Source: a virus. From it: DNA of 37,511 nucleotides. This document shows, in pieces, positions 6,549 to 14,721 of this stretch; the first letter of the stretch is position 1, and every line of letters starts with the position of its first letter. The position numbers and the translations under genes were made by a program. The stretch is taken from positions 1 through 37,511 of the IMG/VR virus record IMGVR_UViG_3300045996_003022, one strand, 5' to 3'. The notes below the pieces were generated by a model. That model was not told where the DNA came from. It did not search any database and saw only the letters and a program-made list of their open reading frames with translations.

Positions 6549-7518
6549 TAACTTTCTCCTTTTCAATATTAGTTTTTTGGCTATCTTTCTTTGAATACCT
6601 AGATCGCAATTCTTCTCCTATTACATCCAGTACTTTTAGTTGATTTTGGCTCTTTTCTAAAAACCCGCTTTTTTGGGCCGTAGCGCCATCTTTATAATCA
6701 TCCCTAGGCGGATTATCAAAAAATGAAATAAACTCCTCTATGCGCTCTGAATTTCGAAATATGAGGTCTATCTTGTCATGAACTTGCTTAGATTTGTTCC
6801 TTCCCATGTGAAATGGTGATTTTTTAATTCCGTCAATCGCCATTTTTAGTTGATCTACTGAAAATCCTAATATCAACGCCCTGACAATCTTTCCGCGTCG
6901 ATGATGGTCAAGTTTTGCACCTGGATGATTCATGACTTTCTGCCAGTGTCTAAAAACCTCTCGAGTCTTCTCTCCCCATTTTTTTTCTAATTTTTGGTCA
7001 TCCGGAGCAAGCGTGAAATCGGCTCCCGATTTCACTCTCTCTTTTGGTAGTTCATGGTTTAAAAACTGTGTATTAGATATAGGTGCACGTGGTGCACCTA
7101 CTCTAGGTGCACGTGGTGCACCTACTTTGGAACCAGGTGCACCTACTTTTTTATCTTTTGTTACTGAAGTAGGTGCACAGAGTGCACCTACTCTAGGTGC
7201 ACGTGGTGCACCTACTTTTTGTAAAATTTTTTCCTTGAGAAGTGAAATATTAATCTCATAACATGACTTATCTCTTGTCCCATGTTTTCTAATAGAACTT
7301 AAAGTGATAACTTCTTTTTTTACTAAAATATTTAGAGCCTTTTTTACAGCCCTTTCACATATTTTAGTTGTTCGCGATAATTCTTTAATTCCCGGATTTA
7401 TATTCTTACCTTCCTTGTTACCAAAAACTGACATCCTAGTTAAAAGACTAGTTTCAATAACGTTCAAAAGGTCTGACGGGGCGTCACCTATCAATCTTAA
7501 GATCTCAAAAGTATTCAT
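6535..7518 (-). CDS. Replication initiator / replisome organizer (lambda O-like)
   Basis: A 327-aa protein in three parts. Residues 1-100 form a winged helix-turn-helix (RTTKICERAVKKALNILVKK) for origin binding. Residues about 103-150 are a low-complexity linker of repeated VGAP/RAP units encoded by the palindromic iterons at 7081-7215. Residues about 185-275 form the 'VFRHWQKVMNHPGAKLDHHRR ... LIFRNSERIEEFI' domain typical of phage replisome organizers, which contacts the helicase loader. The protein thus encodes its own binding sites, as O does in lambda. It is the first gene of the leftward early operon, divergent from yqaJ across a 268-bp control region. The ATG at 7518 has only a weak GGG ribosome site. 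Confidence 0.85.
   Translation of the reverse strand: MNTFEILRLIGDAPSDLLNVIETSLLTRMSVFGNKEGKNINPGIKELSRTTKICERAVKKALNILVKKEVITLSSIRKHGTRDKSCYEINISLLKEKILQKVGAPRAPRVGALCAPTSVTKDKKVGAPGSKVGAPRAPRVGAPRAPISNTQFLNHELPKERVKSGADFTLAPDDQKLEKKWGEKTREVFRHWQKVMNHPGAKLDHHRRGKIVRALILGFSVDQLKMAIDGIKKSPFHMGRNKSKQVHDKIDLIFRNSERIEEFISFFDNPPRDDYKDGATAQKSGFLEKSQNQLKVLDVIGEELRSRYSKKDSQKTNIEKEKVNELG
7081..7215. other. Predicted replication origin: palindromic iterons in the initiator gene
   Basis: Four copies of a palindromic unit with arms AGGTGCAC and GTGCACCT around a 3-nt centre lie at 7081-7101, 7105-7125, 7169-7191 and 7195-7215. A shorter AGGTGCACCTAC at 7135-7146 adds a fifth. Three units have the centre GTG; the one at 7169-7191 has AGA. 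Pairs are spaced by exactly TCT. T/A-rich DNA follows at 7216-7260, suitable for unwinding. The arrangement matches origins embedded in initiator genes (lambda ori in O). Confidence 0.85.
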
Positions 7519-7638
7519 TTTTTACCCAATAATTAATTAACTGAGGTTTTGTTTTAGGATTTTGAACGAAGATTTAAATTTCCTTCAAAGCTTATAGCAT
7601 GAACATTTTTAAAAAAAAACACTGAAAAATTCAAAACT

Positions 7639-7665
7639 ATTCTATCTTACACTATTACAAGTCAA
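7639..7665 (-). promoter_or_regulatory. Possible leftward promoter for the replication operon
   Basis: Minus-strand TTGACT (7660-7665) with TAGAAT (7639-7644) after a short 15-nt spacer. The -35 overlaps the motif-1 site at 7661-7676, so binding there could block this promoter. The rest of the 268-bp gap (7519-7786) is AT-rich with no further gene. Confidence 0.4.
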
Positions 7666-7695
7666 ATGCTCACAAAAAGGACAATATCTCACAAA
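7661..7695 (+). promoter_or_regulatory. Two motif-1 sites in the initiator/yqaJ control region
   Basis: Plus-strand GTCAAATGCTCACAAA (7661-7676) and GACAATATCTCACAAA (7680-7695), 19 bp apart. Related sites lie at 5215-5230 and 32203-32241. The first overlaps the -35 of the leftward promoter. Confidence 0.65.
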
Positions 7696-7759
7696 TAAAA
7701 ACGATTTATTCATACAAAATAAACCACTTGGATCTTACAGACAAACTAATTTATTAATC

Positions 7760-7765
7760 TATAAT
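7760..7765 (+). promoter_or_regulatory. -10 box of the rightward yqaJ-recT-terL promoter
   Basis: TATAAT at 7760-7765, 21 nt before the yqaJ start. No good -35 at standard spacing is visible (ACAGAC at 17 nt), so an activator may be needed. A strong AAAGGAGGA site precedes the ATG. Confidence 0.4.
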
Positions 7766-7786
7766 TCGATAAAAGGAGGAAAATAC

Positions 7787-8812
7787 ATGACTATTACAGA
7801 TGCACAAATTGAAGCAAGGAAAAAAACTATAGGCGGTTCAGATATAGGCGCTATTTTAGGAGAAAATAACTATAAAACTGCTTATGAAGTTTGGGAGGAA
7901 AAAGTTGAAGGAAAAACTACAGATTTAAGCAGGAATAAATCTGTTGTAATTGGACAACTATTAGAAGCCCCATTAATAGCTCTTTACGAAAGCAGATATA
8001 ATAAAATTTGTACAAGCGCCCATACAATGTTTCATAAAGATTATGAATTTTTGTCGGCAAATTTAGATGCAGTCGCCGTTCAAGATTCAAAGGATATGTT
8101 TGTCAATAAAAATATAGTTGAAATAAAAACAGCTTCTGTTTTTAATAAAGATGAATGGGGACCATTTGGATCACAAATAGTTCCAAAACACTATTACGCC
8201 CAAATTGCACACTATATGTTAGTTACCGGCTACAAGCAGGCGGATATATTTGTTGGTTTTGTAGATGAATCTGTTACAGGCGAAATACTGTGTGAAATTA
8301 ATTCTTCTAATAAAAATGGTAATATGCCAGATTATTCTTCAATAGTTGAAAAAATGGAAACTAGGCTCTATACATTTTATAGAGATGAAGAAATAGAAAA
8401 TCTAATTTTGGAGTCAGCAAAATTATTTTATAATAATTATATGAAGCCATGGATAGAAGATGGCGTAAAAGTTCCACCTCCTATGGATTTTTCAAACAAA
8501 CACTTTCAAGATCATTTAAAAAATAAGTATTTGATTTCGGAAAATAGTACAATAAAGCTTGATGATGAGTTTACTAAGATAAAAGATAAATATTTATTGG
8601 CTGTCACACAGTCAAAAATATATGACAGAATAGCTCAAGAGGAAAAGTCAAAAATATTGGCAGCTATGAGTAATAACGAAAAAGCTATATTAACTGATGG
8701 CTCATATTTTTTGAGAAAAACAGTTAAAAGAAAAGAGTATACCGTAAAGGAATCGGAGTATATTAAATTTGAATTTAAACAACCTAAAGAATCTGAAATG
8801 GAGGATTTTTAA
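7787..8812 (+). CDS. YqaJ-family recombination exonuclease
   Basis: A 341-aa protein with the PD-(D/E)XK nuclease layout of YqaJ/lambda-exonuclease-type proteins. GGSDIGAILG lies at residues 16-25, a GxxxEaP motif with the first metal-binding Glu at about 55, the Asp in SANLDAV near 95, VEIKTAS near 110 (the E-x-K pair), and the YYAQIAHYM helix near 145. It would degrade the 5' strand at DNA ends so that RecT can anneal the exposed 3' strand. The recT gene starts immediately after its stop, confirming the pair. The C-terminal 100 residues are helical. All key residues look intact. Confidence 0.9.
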   Translation: MTITDAQIEARKKTIGGSDIGAILGENNYKTAYEVWEEKVEGKTTDLSRNKSVVIGQLLEAPLIALYESRYNKICTSAHTMFHKDYEFLSANLDAVAVQDSKDMFVNKNIVEIKTASVFNKDEWGPFGSQIVPKHYYAQIAHYMLVTGYKQADIFVGFVDESVTGEILCEINSSNKNGNMPDYSSIVEKMETRLYTFYRDEEIENLILESAKLFYNNYMKPWIEDGVKVPPPMDFSNKHFQDHLKNKYLISENSTIKLDDEFTKIKDKYLLAVTQSKIYDRIAQEEKSKILAAMSNNEKAILTDGSYFLRKTVKRKEYTVKESEYIKFEFKQPKESEMEDF

Positions 8813-9640
8813 ATGATTGAAGAATTAATAGGAGTAGAAAATATCTTAACAGATATTCAGGATAGACCTACTGTAAATGGGTATGCTATGCCGGCTAAAG
8901 TCTCAATAGAGCGTCCCTTAGATCGATCTAGCATTAGAAATTTTGAACAACAGTTGCCAAACAATTCAATTAATTTTATGGATTTTTCTAATCTTGAAAG
9001 AGCCTTGAAAACAGCAGAAATGCTCAGTAAAGCAAAGTGCTTACCGCAAGAATTTTGGGGAAATCCGGCTGACATATTAGTAGTGGTTCAATTTGGTGAT
9101 GATCTGGGTATAAAACCAATGACAGCTTTGCAAAACACCATGATTGTTAATAATAGACCTGCTCTCTGGGGAGACCTAATGTTAGCTATTTGTATGCGAA
9201 CAAAAGGAAAAGAAGGTGGATTTATTGACTGTATAGAAACTTTTGATGAAGAAAATCAAATAGCTAAATGTATAGTCAAAAGAGATGGTAGAGAACCGCT
9301 AGAAAGAACATTTAGTAGACAAAAAGCTGAAACTGCTAAATTATGGGGAAAGGTTGGAAAGACTGGAAATGCAAGTTCTTGGGTAACCCATCCTGAAAGG
9401 ATGTTACAATTTAAAGCCAGGGGTTTTGCTTTAAGAGATATGTTTCCAGATATATTAAAAGGCGTTGTATCAATAGAAGAAATGGCTGATGAGTTAATTC
9501 AAGACAAAGAAGATAAAAACAAATATACAGCAAAAAGCATAGTAGATTCTATGAAAAATAATCTAAAAAATAAATTAAACCAAAATTTACCGCCAAATGT
9601 AGGTATTCAATTATGCGAGGTAGTTAATAATGATCAATAA
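8813..9640 (+). CDS. recT: RecT single-strand annealing protein
   Basis: A 275-aa protein with the RecT core (about residues 60-225). It has 'PQEFWGNPADILVVVQFGDD', 'KPMTALQNTMIVNNRPALWG', an 'RTFSRQKAETAKLW' strand-helix and the 'WVTHPERMLQFKARGFALRD' motif characteristic of the family. It anneals complementary single strands generated by the adjacent exonuclease, promoting recombination and concatemer formation. GGAGG lies upstream of the ATG that directly follows the yqaJ stop. The first 55 residues look disordered and family-atypical. Confidence 0.92.
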   Translation: MIEELIGVENILTDIQDRPTVNGYAMPAKVSIERPLDRSSIRNFEQQLPNNSINFMDFSNLERALKTAEMLSKAKCLPQEFWGNPADILVVVQFGDDLGIKPMTALQNTMIVNNRPALWGDLMLAICMRTKGKEGGFIDCIETFDEENQIAKCIVKRDGREPLERTFSRQKAETAKLWGKVGKTGNASSWVTHPERMLQFKARGFALRDMFPDILKGVVSIEEMADELIQDKEDKNKYTAKSIVDSMKNNLKNKLNQNLPPNVGIQLCEVVNNDQ

Positions 9641-9926
9641 GATATCCCTAGAAAATCAGACAAAAATATGTTATAATGATAGATTAGTTAGGTTAAGATC
9701 AACGTTAAGTGCACGCTTAAAACTTTTTAATATTTTTTCATGTATGGTTAATGGAAATCACAAACCATTAAATATGCATAATATAAATATTAATTTAAGT
9801 AATGAGGATGAAATAACTAATTTTATTGTTAATAACAATGAAAAAATGGAATTTTTAGCGATAAAAGTTGAAGATTGGATACGAAAAAATGGTTCATCAT
9901 GGCAAAAGAAGAGAATTCCAAAATAG
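9630..9926 (+). CDS. Hypothetical protein, 98 aa
   Basis: Unrecognised basic, Asn-rich protein overlapping the end of recT by 11 nt, with GAGGTAGTTA before the ATG. The C-terminal half is amphipathic helix. Position between recT and terL suggests a recombination or packaging accessory, but nothing in the sequence shows it. Confidence 0.6.
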   Translation: MINKISLENQTKICYNDRLVRLRSTLSARLKLFNIFSCMVNGNHKPLNMHNININLSNEDEITNFIVNNNEKMEFLAIKVEDWIRKNGSSWQKKRIPK

Positions 9927-9951
9927 ATTTTTAATTTTAAGGAGCTTATAC

Positions 9952-10131
9952 ATGGATTGTGTATTTTATAAAGAAAAAATAAAGCCACGGTTATTGTGTT
10001 TTTGCGAAGATTTTATTACTAAATCAGTAGATGTTTTTGGTTGGTATAAATGCAAAAATTGTAATGGCCATGTGCATTTACGTGATTTAGCCGAAAGAAC
10101 TGCAAATGGTTATCAAGATGCAAGAATCTAA
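9952..10131 (+). CDS. Small possible zinc-ribbon protein, 59 aa
   Basis: Two cysteine pairs (CFC near residues 17-19 and CKNC at 34-37), followed by a His-x-His stretch (HVHL), suggest a small metal-binding domain. The ATG at 9952 is chosen because AAGGAG lies 6 nt upstream; a longer frame from 9868 would overlap the previous gene and ignore that site. It overlaps terL by 26 nt, so its translation is probably coupled to terL. Confidence 0.65.
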   Translation: MDCVFYKEKIKPRLLCFCEDFITKSVDVFGWYKCKNCNGHVHLRDLAERTANGYQDARI

Positions 10132-11521
10132 AATAATAAAATATGACATAGTAGAAGCAGAGTACTATAAAAGATTGCTTTTTTATAAGCCAAATAAAAA
10201 ACAAATTTTATTTCATAAAGCCGGCTTAGAGGCGCAAGAAAGGCTGGTAACTGGTGGGAATAGATCTGGAAAAACTTATGGCGGTTTAATAGAAACCGTA
10301 GCCCATTTATCGGGGATTTATAATGATGATTGGGTTGGTTATAAATATAATAGACCACTTAATGTATGGATTGCTGGAAAAGATTCAAAATTAGTTGGGC
10401 AAAGTTTACAAAAGGCTCTCCTGGGAAATCCAGAACAAAATTTAAAAGGAATATTACATCCATCCTTAATCAAAAATGAAAAAAAAGCAACAAGTGGGGA
10501 AATGTATAGAACTTTTAATGTTCCATATATTTCTGGCGGTTCTTCCGAAGTAACATTTAAAACGTATGAACAGGGAAGAAAAGCGTTTGAAGCATCTAAA
10601 ATTGATTTAATATTGTTAGATGAAGAACCACCCTTTGATATTTATAAAGAATGTCAAATGAGAACTATGAAAACATCTTTAACAGATGATTTCAGAGGGA
10701 TGATAATAACATGCTCAACACCCCTGCAAGGTTATAGTGAATTTTTCAACTATTTTATGGATGATAGACATCCGGAAACCGTTAAAAATTCAGCATGGTA
10801 TACTCATATTGAATGGGATGATGCCGAACATTTACCATTTGAAGAAAAGAAAAGATTACTTGCCAGTATGTCTCCTCATGAAATTGAGGCAAGAACTAAG
10901 GGCATCCCATGGCCCGGAAGCGGACTTGTATATCCTGTACCTGAATCAATGCTTTTATGTGAACCATTTCCAATACCTGACCATTGGGCGCGCGTTTATG
11001 GATGGGATTTTGGATGGCTACATCCAGCATGTTTATTTGGCGCTCATGATAGAGATAATGATACATTATATTTGTATTCAGAATACTCAGTTCCAGAAAG
11101 AACACCTGAAAGTCATGCAAATGCACTTTATGATTCAGGCATTAATTGGATGCCGGGTGTTTATGATCCGGCTGGAAAAGCTTCACAACAAGAACATGGG
11201 AAAAACTTAGTTAAATTATATACAGACGCCGGATTTTTAAATTTAACAAAAGCTGATAACAGTAAAGAAGAAGGTATTCTTAAAACTCTTCAAAGAATGC
11301 AAGCAGGAAAACTAAAAATATTTTCAACACTAGTTAAAACACGATCAGAATTAAGAAAATATGCGCGCAACGAAGATGGTATACCAAACAAAAAAGATGA
11401 TCATTTAATGGATTGTATGAGATATATTGTAATGACTGGTCTATCTGTTGCCATACCTAAAAACTTCATGAGTCAACAATATGAAGGAATGTACCATAAC
11501 GAAGAGCCTGGCTATTATTAA
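10106..11521 (+). CDS. terL: Terminase large subunit
   Basis: A 471-aa packaging motor. The ATPase half has a Walker A P-loop GGNRSGKT at residues 50-57 and a Walker B 'IDLILLDEEPP' near 168-178, followed by a coupling 'ITCSTPL' strand. The RNase H-like nuclease half has catalytic Asp candidates in 'VYGWDFGW' (near 297), 'VYDPAGKAS' (near 355) and 'KKDDHLMDCMRY' (near 430). It cuts concatemers and drives DNA through the portal. The ATG at 10106 has little ribosome-binding sequence; an ATG four codons on is an alternative. Its gene lies in the recombination operon rather than beside terS. Confidence 0.93.
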   Translation: MVIKMQESKIIKYDIVEAEYYKRLLFYKPNKKQILFHKAGLEAQERLVTGGNRSGKTYGGLIETVAHLSGIYNDDWVGYKYNRPLNVWIAGKDSKLVGQSLQKALLGNPEQNLKGILHPSLIKNEKKATSGEMYRTFNVPYISGGSSEVTFKTYEQGRKAFEASKIDLILLDEEPPFDIYKECQMRTMKTSLTDDFRGMIITCSTPLQGYSEFFNYFMDDRHPETVKNSAWYTHIEWDDAEHLPFEEKKRLLASMSPHEIEARTKGIPWPGSGLVYPVPESMLLCEPFPIPDHWARVYGWDFGWLHPACLFGAHDRDNDTLYLYSEYSVPERTPESHANALYDSGINWMPGVYDPAGKASQQEHGKNLVKLYTDAGFLNLTKADNSKEEGILKTLQRMQAGKLKIFSTLVKTRSELRKYARNEDGIPNKKDDHLMDCMRYIVMTGLSVAIPKNFMSQQYEGMYHNEEPGYY

Positions 11522-11535
11522 TTTCTAAAGGAGTA

Positions 11536-11793
11536 TTAAATGTTATTTTTACAAGTTTGTTTTTTCTGGGGTGTTTTATTTTTTGGATTAACAATTTTAA
11601 TTTTTAAATTACTGGGAATAGAAATAGATTGATTTTTATCTTTTTTAGGTAAATTTTTTTTAAAATCATTTAACATTTTTTGAACAGTTTTAAATAAACT
11701 TTTAGGAATTCTTATAGAAACAGTTGATTCCCTATATACTCCCGAACCAACAGGCCTACCAGCCCCCGGTCTTGCTCCACCTTTATTCGACAT
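11536..11793 (-). CDS. Ribbon-helix-helix-type small DNA-binding protein, 85 aa
   Basis: The first 20 residues read MSNKGGARPGAGRPVGSG, a flexible AT-hook-like leader found before many small phage and plasmid regulators. Next come a beta strand STVSIRIPKSLF and a helix, the start of an RHH fold. The C-terminal 35 residues are basic and low-complexity. I chose the ATG at 11793 because AAGGAGATAAAA precedes it; an extension of eight codons would bury that site. It faces terL tail to tail with a 14-nt gap. A repressor or accessory DNA-binding role is inferred. Confidence 0.65.
   Translation of the reverse strand: MSNKGGARPGAGRPVGSGVYRESTVSIRIPKSLFKTVQKMLNDFKKNLPKKDKNQSISIPSNLKIKIVNPKNKTPQKKQTCKNNI
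11540..11632 (+). CDS. Membrane micropeptide antisense to the RHH gene
   Basis: A 30-codon frame beginning 18 nt after terL with a near-ideal AAAGGAG site 7 nt upstream. The peptide is almost one hydrophobic transmembrane helix (CFFWGVLFFGLTILIFKLL) ending in an acidic GIEID tail. It lies entirely antisense to the C-terminal tail of the leftward RHH gene. The strong ribosome site argues for a real gene; the AT-rich antisense strand could also give a hydrophobic frame by chance. Confidence 0.5.
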   Translation: MLFLQVCFFWGVLFFGLTILIFKLLGIEID

Positions 11794-11832
11794 TTTTATC
11801 TCCTTGTGCCTTATCATGAATACATTTTAACA

Positions 11833-11860
11833 TATATTGCACAATATTCAATAATTTTAT
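11833..11860 (-). promoter_or_regulatory. Possible leftward promoter for the RHH gene
   Basis: The minus strand has TTGAATATTGTGC (ending at 11839) next to AATATA (11833-11838), the same element-plus--10 arrangement as at the ssb and 3-kb promoters. The -35 (ATAAAA, 11855-11860) is poor. ATATTG and CAATAT form a small inverted repeat here. Confidence 0.4.
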
Positions 11861-11922
11861 TAGATGTTATTAGTAGCATCCAAGTTTTTTTAAATATTAT
11901 ACTTTAAAATCATAAACTTATA

Positions 11923-14721
11923 TTATTTTAGATCGTCATTTATTAAAACCTTACCAACATTTTGAGAGGTAATCCCAAAGTTTTTGCCAAGGTCTTTAAA
12001 CGTATCTCCTACTAGTTTAAAAGGACCTTCACTGTCCCTTAACCACTTACCAAAATCTTCTTTGTTTTTTAATGAGTCAAAAAAGTCCTTTTTGGTTTTT
12101 AAGTCCTTTTGAAGTAAGAATTTAGCATAATCTGGCTCAAGGAGCGCCTGCTCTAAATATTTTAACTTACCTATGTCTTTTATTTTTTCAATAGACCCTA
12201 GAACGCTTCCAACCCAAGAAGGCATTGTAAACCCAAATAAAGCTTCCGACGCTTTCCCACCACTTTTTTCAGCAATATTTTCAAATAACTTTGGTATTGT
12301 GTCAGAATTAGTACCCTTGCCGGCCCCTTCCATTTTAGCTATATCTTTTAAAACGTCTTTTGACTTTTCTAGCACCTCCATCTGTTCTGGTGTAAATGCC
12401 TGTGAAAGTGCTTTTTTATTTTTAGTTAAATAATCATTTAGTGTAGCAAATGTGAATTTATCAGATTTAAATTTACTTTTTAAATGATTTACTAGTCCAC
12501 GCCTTAAACCTTCAGAAGCATTTCCGGTTTTGTCTTTAGAAAGAAGGTCCATTGCTTCACTCATAACTACTTCAGAGTTTGTACTATCTAAAATCCTGCC
12601 AGCTATTCTGTCTGGATTAATACCGCCAAATTTAGGACCTAAAATTTTATCCATTGATTCTTTGTAAAAATTGGATAATAACTCTTTATTCTGTGTAATA
12701 ACTCTATCAACGTGGGTTTGAGCATTTTTTAGATTTTTTAACTTTGTTTTTAACTCAGGATATAAGATGAATGCTCCTGGGTTACTTTTTGACCAAGTAT
12801 TAAACTTATCTGGATTTATTTTTCCACTAGTTTCGACAAAAGTTGAGAGTATTTCACTGTTTATGTATGACTTAATTGTATTAAGCATTTGCTTATGCTC
12901 TTTAGTTCCCAGACCGGCTGCTTCACTCATTAAAGCTTTTGCGCCCTCTATTGATCTACTACCACTTATAATTCTCTTAGGAATTTCAGCATGAGTTACC
13001 GTAAAAGGCTTCGTATATCCATTTTCCTGATGTATTAATTTACCCAATACTGGGTTTTCTGTAATAACGTTTGCTGGCTTCATTACCTCTTGATAAACTT
13101 TTCTGGCCTCGAAAATTTCAGGAATTGATTCCATATCCTTTTCTAAATTTTCTAATAATCTAACTAATGGTCTTCTTTTATTTCTTTCTGATAAAGGTAT
13201 TTCTTCTAACATTTCAGAAATTGCTTGTTTTGCTTTATCAAGCTTTTTAACACTATAGGTTCCATGTGGAACACCTTCTAACTCTTTTAAAGCAATGGAC
13301 AACATATTAGGATCATCTTTATATCTACTTTTTGTTTCCGCAATAAGTTTTTGTTTATTTGATGCTTCTGTTTTGGATTCTTCTAGCCACTTTTTAACCT
13401 TAGCTAAATTTCTACTAGTATCACTTGTCCTTGGTAAATCTTTCATTTCTTCGTTTATATACTTGAAAGTATTTGGAAGTTCATTGTCTAAATTTTTAGA
13501 TTCAGCAGCTTTATAAAGAGGAGAAGCCTTGTTTTGAGCTTCTTTTTGTATTCCAGAAAAACGATCAACTAAATAATCTTGTGTTGTTCTTCCTGCATCG
13601 TCAATTTTTGCAGTTTTATTAAATTCTTTGGCTGTCCCTTCAGCCGCTTGGCGCGCAGCTATTTCCTCGGCTTCTAATCCAGCCTCATAAGCTGATTTTT
13701 CGGCAGCAGCAAACTCTTGCGAAACCTGCGGAGAAGCTTCTTTAGAGGCTATATTGTCAATTTCCCTTTGGAGTACTTCAGCATTAGTTTGACGTCTTCG
13801 ACCAATTTCTGGAATATTTTCAGCCTTAGCGCGGTGATATTGAGATATCCCTACATCATCTGCAATGTCGGCGGTTAATGGCTTGTAGGCCGCTTCTCCC
13901 TCAGCAGGATTTCCTTTAAATGGAGTTTCGTAGTTTTCAATGTTTTCTACAACTTTAGGAATATTGGCATCCCCTACCTTTTCTTGTAAAAATTTAGCCG
14001 CTTTTTCAACATTTCCAGCTTCTCGATATTCTTTACTTCCAATAGTTGCAATATAGTCGCCTAATTTCTTTAAAACCTTTCCAGGAAGCTTAGCTAATGC
14101 CTTAGCGTTAGGAGCTCCAATTGCTGCGATTAAGTCAGAATAGCTTTCATCTAGTCCTAGCTCGCGTAGCCCAGTAGATACGGCAGCAATGGCAGGCACA
14201 GCTTTTAGACCAGCTGGAATTGAAGCAAATTCTCCAACTTTTTCTTTATATTTATCACCAGTAGTAGTTGGTGTAGTATCATGTCCTGCTAATTCATCAA
14301 CAAATTTAATAGCGCTTGGAACTTTAGATGTCTTATATTCCTGAATTTCCATCTGACTTTTTTTCTTCCATTCCTCAAATTGCTCAGGCGTCATATTTTT
14401 TTGGGCCATTAACTCAGCAGTTTTTTGGATAGAATCTATTGGTAATACTTTTAACCATAAATCTGTAAGGCCACTAATACCTTTAGCTGCACCACGTATA
14501 TAAGGAAAATCAGATTCTGGTATTAAATTAAGTTTTGAAACTTTATTTGGGTTTTCTTGACTAGGGTTTTCTTGCATCGCTATTTGTTGATCAAGTTGCG
14601 CTAGTCTCTCCTCTAATTGTACTTTTCTTTGATCTTTTGATAAAGATTCAGCATTAGAAATCATTGAATCTAGTTCTTTTAACCTACTTTCAAGTTCTAA
14701 TATTCTTGCACCCTTATCCAT
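11923..14721 (-). CDS. Large internal virion / DNA ejection protein, 932 aa
   Basis: The largest of three consecutive proteins at the end of the virion operon. That is where podoviruses encode ejection proteins (P22 gp7, gp20, gp16; T7 gp14-16). It has an N-terminal coiled coil (1-50), then a hydrophobic Ala/Gly/Pro-rich segment around residues 165-190 that could insert in a membrane, and long Lys/Glu/Ala-rich helical regions. No transglycosylase or lysozyme motif is recognised. It would be packaged in the capsid and injected ahead of the DNA. The identification rests on position, size and composition. Confidence 0.65.
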   Translation of the reverse strand: MDKGARILELESRLKELDSMISNAESLSKDQRKVQLEERLAQLDQQIAMQENPSQENPNKVSKLNLIPESDFPYIRGAAKGISGLTDLWLKVLPIDSIQKTAELMAQKNMTPEQFEEWKKKSQMEIQEYKTSKVPSAIKFVDELAGHDTTPTTTGDKYKEKVGEFASIPAGLKAVPAIAAVSTGLRELGLDESYSDLIAAIGAPNAKALAKLPGKVLKKLGDYIATIGSKEYREAGNVEKAAKFLQEKVGDANIPKVVENIENYETPFKGNPAEGEAAYKPLTADIADDVGISQYHRAKAENIPEIGRRRQTNAEVLQREIDNIASKEASPQVSQEFAAAEKSAYEAGLEAEEIAARQAAEGTAKEFNKTAKIDDAGRTTQDYLVDRFSGIQKEAQNKASPLYKAAESKNLDNELPNTFKYINEEMKDLPRTSDTSRNLAKVKKWLEESKTEASNKQKLIAETKSRYKDDPNMLSIALKELEGVPHGTYSVKKLDKAKQAISEMLEEIPLSERNKRRPLVRLLENLEKDMESIPEIFEARKVYQEVMKPANVITENPVLGKLIHQENGYTKPFTVTHAEIPKRIISGSRSIEGAKALMSEAAGLGTKEHKQMLNTIKSYINSEILSTFVETSGKINPDKFNTWSKSNPGAFILYPELKTKLKNLKNAQTHVDRVITQNKELLSNFYKESMDKILGPKFGGINPDRIAGRILDSTNSEVVMSEAMDLLSKDKTGNASEGLRRGLVNHLKSKFKSDKFTFATLNDYLTKNKKALSQAFTPEQMEVLEKSKDVLKDIAKMEGAGKGTNSDTIPKLFENIAEKSGGKASEALFGFTMPSWVGSVLGSIEKIKDIGKLKYLEQALLEPDYAKFLLQKDLKTKKDFFDSLKNKEDFGKWLRDSEGPFKLVGDTFKDLGKNFGITSQNVGKVLINDDLK

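Noticed and set aside
7081-7215. Iteron array as a CRISPR or tandem-repeat array
   Set aside because: Units are palindromic, almost contiguous and lie inside an open reading frame that continues on both sides; no spacers or cas genes are present.
6932-7261. Rightward open frame opposite the initiator gene
   Set aside because: The repetitive GARGAPTL sequence arises from the palindromic iterons read on the other strand; no ribosome site.
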